Of a stretch of 64,000 bases of DNA, positions 9,628-19,600 are shown one piece after another. Positions within the stretch are counted from its first letter, which is position 1; each line of letters opens with the position of its first letter. Source of the stretch: Nostocoides sp. F2B08 (GTDB lineage Bacteria > Actinomycetota > Actinomycetes > Actinomycetales > Dermatophilaceae). The stretch is from contig NZ_WESE01000008.1 in assembly GCF_009184895.1 (NCBI RefSeq), forward strand, positions 62,476-126,475. Reading direction: 5' to 3'. The notes under the pieces were generated by a model that saw only the letters and a list, made by a program, of their open reading frames with translations, was not told the DNA's origin and ran no database searches. Both the position numbers and the translations under genes were made by a program.

Positions 9628-10677
9628 ATGGAGGAGCGGTCCGGGCCGAGCACCATCGTCGACGTGGCCAGAGCGGCCGGCGTGTCGGTGGCGACCGTTT
9701 CCCGCGCGCTGCGGGGCCTGGACCGCGTCAGCCCGGACACCCGCGAGAAGGTCCGCCGGGTCGCTGACGAGCTCCATTACGTTGCCTCGCCGACGGCGAC
9801 GTCGCTCGCATCGGGGCGCACCCGCATCGTCGGCGTGATCGTCCCCTTCGTCAGCCGCTGGTACTTCGCGTCGATGGTCAGCGCGATCGGCAAGGCGCTG
9901 CGCGAGCGCGACTATCAGGTGCTCCTGTTCGACCTCGAGCAGGAGGTTTTCGGTGAGCGACTGACGCTGACCCGCACGATGCTCTGGAAGCGCGTCGACG
10001 GGGTCATCTCCATCAACATCCCCATGAGCCCCGAGGAACTCGAGCTGCTCAGCGGGCTACACGTGCCGGTCGTCTCAGTGGGACACCACCTCGACGACCG
10101 CTCGTCGGTTGGCATTGACGACAGTGCTGCGGCACGCACCGCCGTGGCGCATCTGCTCGAGCTCGGTCATCGGGACATCGGGTACATCGGTGCCGCGATC
10201 GAGTCGTCCGCTCTCAACGAGACGCCGCGGTCGCGGATGGCGGCGGCGATCGCCGCGATGGCGGCCGCGGGCGCTCCCGTGCGACCCGAGTGGGTGTTGA
10301 GCTCGGACTGGACCGCTGAGAATGCGCGCGACCTCGCCCACCGGCTCCTGACGGCTGGGGGAGACAGACCCACCGCCATCGTCTGCGGCTCCGACGAGAT
10401 GGCGTTCGGCGTGCACGTGGCCGCCCAGGAGCTCGGCATGCGCGTTCCGGTCGAGCTGTCGATCGTCGGCATCGACGACCATCCCCTCGCGGGGCTGTTC
10501 TCCCTGACCACGGTGCGACAGGACATCCGCGGGCAGGCCGACCAGGCCGTCACCCTCCTGCTCGACGAACTCGTCACCGCTGGGAACGTGGGATCGCACT
10601 CGATCGACGAGGACCGGCGACTGACCGTTGCGACCGAGCTGGTCGTGCGAGGCAGCACCGCGGCGATTCGACGATGA
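9628..10677 (+). CDS. LacI-family transcriptional regulator
   Basis: 349 residues. The N terminus is a classic LacI helix-turn-helix: TIVDVARAAGVSVATVSRAL at about residues 8-27, then the hinge. A periplasmic-binding-protein-like effector domain follows (VGVIVPFVSRWYF, then GYIGAAIES and VGIDDHPLAGLF). A strong GGGAGGAGG precedes ATG 9628. It most likely represses the adjacent importer operon through the operator at 5822-5835 and is released by the transported sugar. Its position after a terminator suggests independent expression. Confidence 0.9.
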   Translation: MEERSGPSTIVDVARAAGVSVATVSRALRGLDRVSPDTREKVRRVADELHYVASPTATSLASGRTRIVGVIVPFVSRWYFASMVSAIGKALRERDYQVLLFDLEQEVFGERLTLTRTMLWKRVDGVISINIPMSPEELELLSGLHVPVVSVGHHLDDRSSVGIDDSAAARTAVAHLLELGHRDIGYIGAAIESSALNETPRSRMAAAIAAMAAAGAPVRPEWVLSSDWTAENARDLAHRLLTAGGDRPTAIVCGSDEMAFGVHVAAQELGMRVPVELSIVGIDDHPLAGLFSLTTVRQDIRGQADQAVTLLLDELVTAGNVGSHSIDEDRRLTVATELVVRGSTAAIRR

Positions 10678-10776
10678 GGGCGGGCGACCGCGCCTTCAGA
10701 CTCGAACAGGTCCGGGCCACGTCGAGTCCCGGGTCGGGTCGATGCGGGCGCGCCGCGCCGGCCAGGTCACGACGCC

Positions 10777-12921
10777 TCAAGCGTCGATTCGCTCCCTGTC
10801 CAAAGTTGCGGCGGAAGAGACGATGAAGTCCTTGCGCGGTGCGACATCGGTGCCCATGAGCAGCTCGAACGTGCGTTCAGCAGCGGCTGCGGCATCGACG
10901 GTCACCCGGCGCAGGGTCCGGTGCCGGGGGTCCATCGTCGTCTCGGCAAGCTGGTCGGCATCCATCTCTCCGAGTCCCTTGTAGCGCTGAAGCGGTTGTT
11001 TGATCGACTTTCCCCGCCGCGTCAAAGACGCCACCGTCGAACGCATCTCGGCCTCGGAGTAGGTATAGATGAGTTCGTTCTTGCGGGAGCCGGCGCCGAC
11101 GACCTCGATGCGGTGGAGCGGGGGAACCGCGGCGAACACCCGACCCGCCTCTAGCAGGGGTCGCATGTAGCGGAAGAACAGCGTCAGCAGCAGGGTCCGG
11201 ATATGGGCGCCGTCGACATCGGCGTCGGTCATGATGATGACCTTCCCGTAGCGGACGGCGTCGATGTCGAAGCTGCGCCCCGACCCCGCCCCGATGACCT
11301 GGATGATCGAGGCGCACTCGGCGTTCTTGAGCATGTCGCCGATCGAGGCCTTCTGCACGTTGAGGATCTTGCCGCGGATCGGCAACAGGGCCTGGTAGTC
11401 CGAGCTGCGGGCGAGCTTGGCCGTGCCGAGCGCGCTGTCACCCTCGACGATGAAGAGCTCGGTCCGCTCGGTGTCGTTGCTCCGACAGTCGGCGAGCTTG
11501 GCGGGCAGGCTGGAGGACTCGAGAGCGTTCTTCTTGCGTTGGGTCTCCTTGTGCTGGCGGGCACTGATCCGCGACTTCATCTCCGCGACGATCTTCTCGA
11601 GGACGAGGGAGGCGGCCGACTTGTCCTCGCGCTTGCGCGACGTGAGGAGGGCCGTCAGCTCCTGTTCCACGACCCTGGCGACGATGGCGCGCACCGCGGG
11701 AGTCCCGAGCACCTCCTTGGTCTGGCCCTCGAACTGGGGCTCGGCCAGTCGCACGGTGACCACCGCGGTCAGTCCGGCCAGGACATCGTCCTTCTCGACC
11801 TTGTCGCCTCCGACCTTGAGGCGGCGCGCGTTGACCTCGAGCTGTTTGCGGACGACCTTGAGCATGGCCTGCTCGAAGCCCGCCAGGTGGGTGCCTCCCT
11901 TGGGGGTGGCGATGATGTTGACGAACGACCGCACCGTCGTGTCGTACCCCGTCCCCCACCGCACGGCCACATCGACGCCGCACTCGCGCTCGACCTCGGT
12001 CGAGACCATGTGACCGGCCGAGTCGAGGACGGGGACGGTCTCGCTGAAGGAATGCGTTCCCTGGAGACGCCACGTCGGCGTGACCGGGGAGTCGGTGGCG
12101 AGGAACTCGCAGTACTCGCTGATGCCTCCGTCGTGGACGAAGGTCTCTTCGTGCGGTCCGTCCTCTCCGGGCGTTCCGGGCAGTCGGCGCTCATCGCGGA
12201 CGACGATGGCGAGCCCCGGGATGAGGAACGAGGTCTGCCGCGCGCGGTCGCGCAGACCGGTGTCGTCGAAGGCGGCGTCCTTGGTGAAGATCTGCGGGTC
12301 CGCCCAGTAGCGGACCCTGGTGCCGCTGACTCCCCTGCGCACCTTTCCGATGACCGCCAGCTCACTGGTGTTGACGTAGGGCGTGAAGGCATGGTCCGGC
12401 GACGGCTCGCCGACGATCCCGGCATCGTCGCTGAAGACGCCCGGCTCACCACGCCGGAAGCTCATCGCATAGGTCTTGCCGCCCCGGTCGACCTGCACGT
12501 CCATGCGCGCGGACAGGGCGTTGACGACCGAAGCCCCCACTCCGTGCAGTCCTCCGGACGCGGTGTAGGACCCGCCGCCGAACTTCCCGCCGGCGTGCAG
12601 CCGGGTGTACACCAGCTCGACACCGGTCAGGCCGCTGCGCGGCTCGATGTCGACGGGCACGCCACGACCCTCGTCGCGGACCTCGACCGACCCGTCCGCG
12701 TGGAGGATGACCTCGATTCTGCTGCCATGACCACCGAGTGCCTCATCCACGGCGTTGTCGATGATCTCCCACAGACAGTGCATCAGGCCGCGGCCGTCGG
12801 TGCTGCCGATGTACATGCCCGGGCGTTTGCGGACCGCCTCGAGGCCTTCGAGGACCTGGAGGTGATGGGCCGTGTAGTCCTGGGCCGACTTGCTCGTGGC
12901 GGCCTTCTTCGCGGTCGTCAC
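10777..12921 (-). CDS. parE: DNA topoisomerase IV / gyrase-like subunit B
   Basis: 714 residues from GTG 12921, which has AGGAGG ten bases upstream; the frame is open further upstream but without similarity. The GHKL ATPase motifs are present (NAVDEALGGH, DEGRGVPVDI, GLHGVGASVVNAL). The TOPRIM signature reads EGDSALGTAKLAR, the variant I associate with the second actinobacterial type IIA enzyme rather than GyrB's EGDSAGG. The metal-binding DADVDGAHI follows, then a C terminus with RYKGLGEMDADQL. It supplies ATP-driven strand capture to ParC (3224-5680). The two subunit genes are about 5 kb apart on opposite strands with the sugar importer between them. Confidence 0.9.
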   Translation of the reverse strand: MTTAKKAATSKSAQDYTAHHLQVLEGLEAVRKRPGMYIGSTDGRGLMHCLWEIIDNAVDEALGGHGSRIEVILHADGSVEVRDEGRGVPVDIEPRSGLTGVELVYTRLHAGGKFGGGSYTASGGLHGVGASVVNALSARMDVQVDRGGKTYAMSFRRGEPGVFSDDAGIVGEPSPDHAFTPYVNTSELAVIGKVRRGVSGTRVRYWADPQIFTKDAAFDDTGLRDRARQTSFLIPGLAIVVRDERRLPGTPGEDGPHEETFVHDGGISEYCEFLATDSPVTPTWRLQGTHSFSETVPVLDSAGHMVSTEVERECGVDVAVRWGTGYDTTVRSFVNIIATPKGGTHLAGFEQAMLKVVRKQLEVNARRLKVGGDKVEKDDVLAGLTAVVTVRLAEPQFEGQTKEVLGTPAVRAIVARVVEQELTALLTSRKREDKSAASLVLEKIVAEMKSRISARQHKETQRKKNALESSSLPAKLADCRSNDTERTELFIVEGDSALGTAKLARSSDYQALLPIRGKILNVQKASIGDMLKNAECASIIQVIGAGSGRSFDIDAVRYGKVIIMTDADVDGAHIRTLLLTLFFRYMRPLLEAGRVFAAVPPLHRIEVVGAGSRKNELIYTYSEAEMRSTVASLTRRGKSIKQPLQRYKGLGEMDADQLAETTMDPRHRTLRRVTVDAAAAAERTFELLMGTDVAPRKDFIVSSAATLDRERIDA

Positions 12922-13132
12922 GGACCTCACTCCTCCTGTGGCACGGCGCCCACCGGCGCACGCCGGCGAACGAGTCTGTCCCCTGCAGGCTAGTGGTCCG
13001 CTCCGACAGCACCGTCGGACGCCACGCCCGAGAGTCCGGTCGGCGGGCGAAACTCGGTGGGGAACACTGCACCGTGTTTCACTGTTCTCCTGGATCGAGA
13101 CACGAACGGACACATACGCAAAGGTTGATCAC

Positions 13133-13357
13133 GTGAACGCTCTGCTGACCCCCACCCCGCTGAGTGCCGCGGACCGGTGCGACCGGTGTGGCGCACAGGC
13201 ATACGTGCGGGCCACGCTGCATGGCGGTGGAGAGCTCTTCTTCTGCGCCCACCACGCTCGCAAGCACATCCCGGCTCTGCGTGAGCTCGCCCACATCCAC
13301 GACGAGACCGACCGACTGTCGGCCACGCCGGAGTCGGCCGAGCTCGAGGGGCGTTGA
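13133..13357 (+). CDS. DUF7455-type small zinc-ribbon-like protein
   Basis: 74 residues starting at GTG 13133. The core is DRCDRCGAQAYVRATL, then FFCAHHARKH: two CxxC/CxxH pairs that look like a small zinc knuckle. Proteins of this kind are widespread in actinobacteria, often beside a topoisomerase subunit or sigma factor gene, and have no established function. The gene is divergent from parE with a 211-bp shared upstream region in which no other gene is seen. The last 15 residues are acidic and poorly conserved. Confidence 0.8.
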   Translation: MNALLTPTPLSAADRCDRCGAQAYVRATLHGGGELFFCAHHARKHIPALRELAHIHDETDRLSATPESAELEGR

Positions 13358-13412
13358 TCCACCTCGGGGTCGTCGCTCGCGCGGTGGCTCTCGTCGATCG
13401 CCCTTCCCGTCG

Positions 13413-13898
13413 ATGAGCGAGGGAGTGGTCGTCGCGCTCTGCGCGATCCTCATGTTCGTGGGCATGATCGGCATCGTCGTGCCGATCCTCCCCGGACTGC
13501 TGCTCGTCCTTCTCTCCGTGTTGATCTGGGCGATCGCGACCGGCGGAACGACGGCATGGGTCGTCTTCGGGGCCGCCGCGGTCGTCTACGCCATCGGCGT
13601 TCTCGCGCAGTTCCTCATTCCCGGACGCCGGCTGAAGTCCCAGGGTGTCGGGATCGGCACGATGGTGGCCGCGATCGTCTGTGCGATCGTCGGGTTCTTC
13701 GTCATCCCTGTCGTCGGAGCCTTCGTGGGCTTCGTACTCGGCATCTTCGCCGTCGAGATGACGCGCAGCCGTGACCGGCAGCAGGCCTGGACGCGCACGA
13801 AGGCGGCGTTGCGAGCCATCGTGCACAGCATGGGGATCGAACTCACCACGGCCTTCGTCATCGCGGTGATCTTCACGATCGGCGTCCTGTCGACCTGA
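13413..13898 (+). CDS. DUF456 membrane protein
   Basis: 161 residues, mostly hydrophobic. Helices include VVALCAILMFVGMIGIVVP and LLLVLLSVLIWAIA, and a glycine-rich paired-helix region (IGTMVAAIVCAIVGFFVIP, GAFVGFVLGIFAVEM) typical of DUF456. The motif VGMIGIVVPILPG near the N terminus is the family hallmark. A cytoplasmic basic loop (RSRDRQQAWTRTKAALRA) separates the last helix. Function is unknown. It follows the DUF7455 gene by 55 bp and may be cotranscribed with it. Confidence 0.85.
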   Translation: MSEGVVVALCAILMFVGMIGIVVPILPGLLLVLLSVLIWAIATGGTTAWVVFGAAAVVYAIGVLAQFLIPGRRLKSQGVGIGTMVAAIVCAIVGFFVIPVVGAFVGFVLGIFAVEMTRSRDRQQAWTRTKAALRAIVHSMGIELTTAFVIAVIFTIGVLST

Positions 13899-14072
13899 GC
13901 TGAGGCGCGAGGTCCGACCTGAGCGCTGCATCACGGGTGCGTCGGCCGCAGGCCAGGTGTCGAACATCACGCCGAATCGCATGTCCGCGCCCGCCTCGTG
14001 GGGCCGCCCTGGCGGGATGCGGGCGCTCGTCGACCGGCCCAGAACACGAGCTGTCCGAGAGCGGGAATCGGT

Positions 14073-14474
14073 CTAGAAACGACCCTCGTCGCGGCGCTGC
14101 TCCCAGCGCTGTTCCAGGCGGGACATGAAGGTGCCGGATCCGCTGTGCTTCTTGCGACTGCGAGGTGCGGACCGCTGCGTCTGACCGGTGTTGGGCACAG
14201 CCTTGAGAGGGGTGCGCCGCTCCGTCACGGCGTAGACGACCGCAGCGACCATGAGTGCGAAGCCGATGGCGCCGACGATGACCAGCTTCGTCGTGACTCC
14301 GAGGAGGATGACGCCCAGTCCGACGAGCACGCCCCCGATGCCGATGGCCAGCCTGCGCCGGTTGCGCGCCTGCCCCGGACCGCCTCGCATGGAGGTCGCG
14401 AATCGGGGGTCCTCCTCGATGAGGGCACGCTCCATCTGCTCGAGCAGCTGCTGCTCACGGTCACTGAGCGGCAT
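14073..14474 (-). CDS. DUF3040 membrane protein
   Basis: 133 residues. It begins MPLSDREQQLLEQMERAL followed by DPRFA, the diagnostic DUF3040 N terminus. Two membrane helices follow (IGIGGVLVGLGVILLGV and LVIVGAIGFALMVAAVVYAV) and then a basic, disordered C-terminal tail. Actinobacteria often carry this gene next to dinB and near mraZ; its role is unknown. It lies 45 bp downstream of dinB on the same strand and is probably the last gene of the SOS-controlled run that begins near 21.4 kb. Confidence 0.88.
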   Translation of the reverse strand: MPLSDREQQLLEQMERALIEEDPRFATSMRGGPGQARNRRRLAIGIGGVLVGLGVILLGVTTKLVIVGAIGFALMVAAVVYAVTERRTPLKAVPNTGQTQRSAPRSRKKHSGSGTFMSRLEQRWEQRRDEGRF

Positions 14475-14519
14475 ATCGGACCTCCAGAACGAACACTCGT
14501 CACACGCTGTGGGACAACT

Positions 14520-15776
14520 CTAAGTCGTGTGTGAGTGCCGTGGGAAGTGTGCGTCCTCCGAAGTGAGCAGCGTCGCCGGTGTCACACTCCCCCGCCCGAA
14601 TCGCGCGGCGGCCCGGTCGACCGCGCGGTCCGCATCCCGCCACCCGTGATCCGGCTCGTCGAGCAGTCCCTGAACGGGTGCCGACGCTGTCTCGACCACC
14701 GAGCTCAGACGCACTCCGACGAGCCGGATCCGCGCTCGTTGCAGGCCGAGGGCGTCGTAGAGGGCGAGGGCCGACCCGAAGATCTCCCGGCTCACGTCCG
14801 TGGGGTCCTTCAGCGTGCGGGATCGGGTGATGGTCGTGAAGTCGGCGAAGCGGACCTTGAGGGTCACGGTCCGCCCGCTCAGACCTGCGGCACGCATCCG
14901 GGACGCGACCTTGTCGCTGAGCCGCAACAGCTCCCGGCGGATGTAGTCGGGGTCGTCGACGTCGTAAGGGAAGGTCTCGTCGGCACCGACGCTCTTCTCC
15001 TCACGGACCGGCTCGACCCGCCGAGGGTCCCGGCCCCACGAGAGATCATGAAGGTGGCCACCGGCTGCCTCCCCGAGTGCCCGACGAAGGGTCGCGACCG
15101 GCGTGTGCGCGATGTCGGCCACGGTCCGCAGACCGAGACGCCGCAGAGCCTCCTCGGTGCGGTCTCCGACGCCCCAGAGTGCTCCGACGGGCAGTTGATG
15201 AAGGAAGGGAACCACATCCGCCGACGGCACCACGAGAAGTCCGTCGGGCTTGGCGAGACCTGAGGCCAGCTTGGCCACGAACTTCGACGGCGCCACACCG
15301 ACCGAGCAGGTCACTCCCTGTTCATCGACGATCCTGGCTCGGATGAGCTCACCGATCTCGATCGGCGATCCGAGTAGCCTCCGGGCTCCCGAGACGTCGA
15401 GGAAGGCCTCGTCGAGCGAGAGCGGCTCGACCAGGGGGGTGATCGATGCGAACGTGGCCTGAACCGCCCGGGACACCTCGGCGTAACGCTCGTGTTCGGG
15501 AGGCAGGACGGTGGCCGTCGGGCAGAGGCGCAACGCCCGGGACATCGGCATGGCCGAGGTCACACCGGAGGCCCGGGCCTCGTAGGTCGCGCTCAGGACG
15601 ACCCCACGGGTGCCGGACCCACCGACGATGACCGGGGTCCCGACGAGGTCGGGATGATCGAGCAACGAGACCGACGCATAGAAGGCGTCCATGTCGACGT
15701 GCAGGATCGTGCAACCGGTGTCGTCCGGCGGTCCGGACGAGACCTGCGCCGGAGCGGAGTACTGGCGTCTGCTCAT
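14520..15776 (-). CDS. dinB: DNA polymerase IV (Y-family)
   Basis: 418 residues. The Y-family palm motifs are intact: ILHVDMDAFYASV with Asp28, and SLDEAFLDV with Asp122/Glu123 as metal ligands. The thumb (GVGDRTEEALRRLGLRTVADIA) and little-finger domain are complete, so it should be an active translesion polymerase. It starts 22 bp after the methyltransferase stop, in the same direction as dnaE2, which places a second error-prone polymerase behind the same LexA-box promoter. No convincing C-terminal clamp-binding pentapeptide was visible by eye. Confidence 0.93.
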   Translation of the reverse strand: MSRRQYSAPAQVSSGPPDDTGCTILHVDMDAFYASVSLLDHPDLVGTPVIVGGSGTRGVVLSATYEARASGVTSAMPMSRALRLCPTATVLPPEHERYAEVSRAVQATFASITPLVEPLSLDEAFLDVSGARRLLGSPIEIGELIRARIVDEQGVTCSVGVAPSKFVAKLASGLAKPDGLLVVPSADVVPFLHQLPVGALWGVGDRTEEALRRLGLRTVADIAHTPVATLRRALGEAAGGHLHDLSWGRDPRRVEPVREEKSVGADETFPYDVDDPDYIRRELLRLSDKVASRMRAAGLSGRTVTLKVRFADFTTITRSRTLKDPTDVSREIFGSALALYDALGLQRARIRLVGVRLSSVVETASAPVQGLLDEPDHGWRDADRAVDRAAARFGRGSVTPATLLTSEDAHFPRHSHTT

Positions 15777-15798
15777 CGGTGCCGATCAGTCTCGCCGG

Positions 15799-16617
15799 TC
15801 AGGATCGACGCCGGGCCACGATATGGGTCGCGGCTCCGAGCTGACCCAGCAGGGGGTGGTCGGGATGGGTTGCCGCGGCGGCCTCGAGCTCGAGCAGTGC
15901 CCTGCGGTCGGCCTCGGTATCGATGTATGCGGAGGGGACGAGGTCGGAGAAGATCCGGACCCCGTGAACGTCCTCGATGGCGAACCCTGCCGAGATGAGC
16001 AGGTCGGTGAGGGCCTCTGTGTCGAACCGTCGAGGCATCGGGTCGGCGTCGCCCCACCGGCCGTCGCGGCTGGTCAGGGCTCGCTGGGCCTGGGTGAACC
16101 GGCCCGCCAGGACGCGGTGGAGCACGGCCGCGAGGCGACCGGCTGTCACGAGTGAGAGGGCGCCACCGGGCGTGAGGATGGCTGCCATGGCCCGGATCGT
16201 CGCCGCGGGGTCGTCGACCATCTCGAGGGCGTCGTGACAGCAGATCAGGTCGATCGGCCGCCCTCCGACGAGGTCACTGACGGCTGCCGTGTCCGTGATC
16301 GTGTCGGCGTCCCCCTGGACCGCTGTGACACTGCCACCGCCACCACCGTCCTCGCCCAGGCCCTGCTCACTGGCCCTGCGCTGCAAGGAGGCGAGGGCAT
16401 CGGGGCTCGGGTCGATGACGTGAACATGGTGTCCCGCGAGCGCGAGCGGAACCGCCAGGCCACCGGTTCCACCGCCGAGGTCGAGGATGACCAGCGGGCG
16501 GCCGAGCTCACGCTCTCGAGCTGCTGCGAGGGCGTGGACGGACTCCCAGATCGCAGCGGTCCGCAGGTTCGTCGCGGCTGGATGACCGGTCGGGCGGCTG
16601 CTCGGGAGGTCGGTCAT
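15799..16617 (-). CDS. SAM-dependent methyltransferase (class I)
   Basis: 272 residues from ATG 16617. Motif I is LVILDLGGGTGGLAVPLAL, followed by HVIDPSPDAL at the acidic SAM-ribose position, and a post-motif block LICCHDALEMVDDPAATI. This is the SmtA/Methyltransf_11 type, whose members methylate small molecules, tRNA or proteins; the substrate is unknown. It sits between dnaE2 (47 bp) and dinB (22 bp), all on the minus strand. Methyltransferases of this type recur beside dinB in actinobacteria, which suggests a link to DNA damage or simple transcriptional hitchhiking. A low-complexity Gly-rich insert (GEDGGGGGSV) lies near residue 110. Confidence 0.85.
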   Translation of the reverse strand: MTDLPSSRPTGHPAATNLRTAAIWESVHALAAARERELGRPLVILDLGGGTGGLAVPLALAGHHVHVIDPSPDALASLQRRASEQGLGEDGGGGGSVTAVQGDADTITDTAAVSDLVGGRPIDLICCHDALEMVDDPAATIRAMAAILTPGGALSLVTAGRLAAVLHRVLAGRFTQAQRALTSRDGRWGDADPMPRRFDTEALTDLLISAGFAIEDVHGVRIFSDLVPSAYIDTEADRRALLELEAAAATHPDHPLLGQLGAATHIVARRRS

Positions 16618-16664
16618 GACGCCAACTCTAGTCGGCGACCGGTGCTGCACCACGAGGACGGAAC

Positions 16665-19600
16665 TCATCGCCCGGAGCTCCCCGGGGACGCGTGCCAGAT
16701 CTTGCGGGTCGGCCCGGCGGGAGCGGTCCACCGGCCGGTGTCTCCATCGGAGGCGGGCCATCGGGACCGGCTCGTTCCGGCCGGGGCGATATCCGCATAC
16801 GGCGACTGACGGAAGCCGGAGGCGTGCACGAGGACCCGGCGACCCCTTCGATGTCCGCCCCGGATGTTCTCGTCCGCCTCGAGTGCCGCCATCAGGTCCG
16901 TCTCGGCGATCCTGCGCTCGACGGCCGGCATCCCGCCGTCCCGCCAGGCCTCCTCGAGCACGGAGAGCTCCCACGCGCCGGTGGCCCGCACCGAGACCCC
17001 GCGGTCACCGGTGCGCCGGACGACCCCACGCACGAGCAGCATCCAGGAATGGAAGACCACTTCGGCATAGGGTCCCTGCACGTCCTCGAAGAAGGTCGTG
17101 TCGGCAGGGCCCGTGCCGTCGTCGATGGTGAGGAACACGACCCGTCGGCCGGAGCGGATGGGAGGTGTCTGGGTCGCGACCTTGGTGCCGGCGAGCCACA
17201 CGACCGAGCCACTGCGACACGAGAGCAGATCCGCAGCCCGGGTGACCCCGATGGCCCGGGTGAGCGGGCGGTAGAAGTCCATGACATGGGCACTCGCGTC
17301 GAGACCGAGGATCTCGAGCTCGGCCTGGACCCGTTCGACACCGGTGAGTTCCGGCAGTCCGTGAGCGACCAGCCGGGGAGCGTCGCCGAGGTCGAGACTG
17401 AGCTGAGTGCGTTCCCCGGACCCGCGACTGCGGCTGTGCCGGTCCAAAGCGGCGACGTGGAGCAGGAGGTCGCGCCGGGTGACCTGGCCACGACGCCCCA
17501 CACCGCCAGCTCCGATCCCGTGGAGCCGGTCGAATGCGCCGACGGTGACCAGGCGCTCGACGACCGGCCTGCTCACTCCGGCGCGATGCCAGAAGTCGTC
17601 GAGATCGAGGAACGGGGCGGCCTCGGCGATGCGGGCGACCTCGGCCGCGCTGATCCCCTTGACATCGGTCAGGCTGAGCCTGATCCCCGGCCGGTGGACC
17701 CGATCCCCGTCCTCGCCACGGACCGGCTCGACGACGTAGTCCGCTCCGGAGGCGTTGACGTCGACCGGAAGGATCTCGATCCCGATTGTCCGGGCGTCGT
17801 CGAGGATCAGACGCTTCGGGTACATCCCGGGATCGTGGGTCAGGACCCCGGCCAGGAACGCTGCCGGATGATGCGTCTTGAGCCACGCCGAGTGGTAGGT
17901 GGGAAGGGCGAACGCTGCGGCGTGGGCCTTGCAGAAGCCGAAGGAGGCGAAGGACCGGAGCACCTCCCAGATCCGGTCGATCTCTTCGGAGGTGTAGCCC
18001 CGTGCCGCCGCGGCGGGGCGCCACCAGGCCTCGATCTCCACCTGTCCCGCCGGGGTACCCATGGCGCGCCGCACCTCGTCGGCCTGGGCGAGGCTCACCC
18101 CCGTCGTCACGGCGACGATATGGAGCACCTGCTCGTGGAAGACGACGACGCCTTCGGTCTCCTCCAGAGCCGGGACGAGGGATGGGTGCAGGTAGCGGAC
18201 CGGCCGCCATCCGTGCCGGCTCTCCAGGTAGGGGGTGATCATGTCGGACTTGACCGGTCCCGGCCGGAAGAGCGAGATGTCGACGATGAGGTCCTCGAAC
18301 CGGGTCGGACCGAGCTTGCCGATGAGCTCACGCTGACCTGGGCTCTCGATCTGGAAGCACCCCAGGGTGCGGGTGGTGCGGATCATGGCGAAGGTCTCCT
18401 CGTCGTCGAAGGGAACCTGGGCCTGGTCGTCGAGGTCGATCCGCTCCCCCGTCGTCCGCTCGATCTCACCGACGGCGTGCGCCATCGCCGACTGCATCCG
18501 GATGCCGAGGACGTCGAGCTTGAGCAGGCCGAGCGCCTCGACGTCGTCCTTGTCGAACTGGCTCATCGGGAAGCCGAGCAGACTGGGCTCGACCGGGGTG
18601 CGGTCGAGCAGTCCGGCACCGGACAGCACGATCCCGCACGGGTGCAGTGCGATGTGCCGGGGCAGCCCGTCCAGGCTCTCGACGAGATCGAAGAAGGTCT
18701 GCAGATGGGCCGCCCCGAACCCCCGGGACCGCAGTTCGGGAAGGTCCGCGATGGCCGCCCTGGCGTCCCTGGCCCGGATGTGGGGGAAGGACGTCGCGAT
18801 CTCGTCGACGTCACGCGGCGCCATGCCGAGCGCGGCCCCGACGTCCCGGATCGCATGACGGACCCGATAGGTGTCCATCATCGAGACGCACGTGACCCTC
18901 GAGGCACCGAACCGCTCGATGACCGCTTCGTAGATCTCGGTCCGGCGCGCCGACTCGACATCGATGTCGATGTCCGGCAGCTCGGCGCGCAGTGGTGAGC
19001 AGAACCGCTCCATCAACAGGTCGTAGCGGATCGGGTCGACCCCGCTGATCCGGAGCAGGTAGTTGACGAGCGACCCTGCACCGGATCCTCTGGCCGCGAC
19101 CCGGACGCCGCGGTCCCGGATCAGGTCGGTCACCTCGGCCACAGTGAGGAAGTACGTGGCGTACCCGAGGCGGGCGATGACGTCGAGCTCCTCGGCGAGC
19201 CGGTGCTGGACGCGGGCCCAGAGCGTCTCGTCGGCACCGGGGTACCGCTCGGCGACCGCTCCTCGGCAGCGGGCCTGGAGGACAGCCTGCGGGTCGGTCC
19301 CGGCGGGGATGCCGAGCACGCTCGCCTCGGGAAGGTGCACCGACCCGATGCCGAGGTCGCGCCGGATGTCGAGAGTGCACTCGGCCCCCAGGGCCACGGT
19401 GTCGTGGAGCAGCTGGGCGGCTCGGACCGGACTCACCGCGACGACCTCGGCGAGCCGGGCCATGGTCTCCGTCGACGCGAGATGAGCGGCATCGGTGGTC
19501 CGATCGAGGTGTCGGCGGTCGAGCACGACGAGTCGCCTGCTCGCATCGAGGACGTCGACGACCCTGGCCTGGTCGCGGTCCCGGTGCCGAACCGCCGCGC

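Noticed and set aside
10770-10786. Short CGACGC...GCGTCG hairpin at the lacI/parE convergent junction.
   Set aside because: Only six base pairs and overlapping the parE stop codon; too weak to call a terminator.
10865-10880. LexA-like sequence TCGAACGTGCGTTCAG.
   Set aside because: It lies deep within the parE coding region near its 3' end and mismatches the consensus at the last two positions; probably coincidental.
11203-12993. A 596-codon plus-strand frame opposite parE.
   Set aside because: The ParE motifs on the other strand are unambiguous; this frame is low complexity and matches no family.
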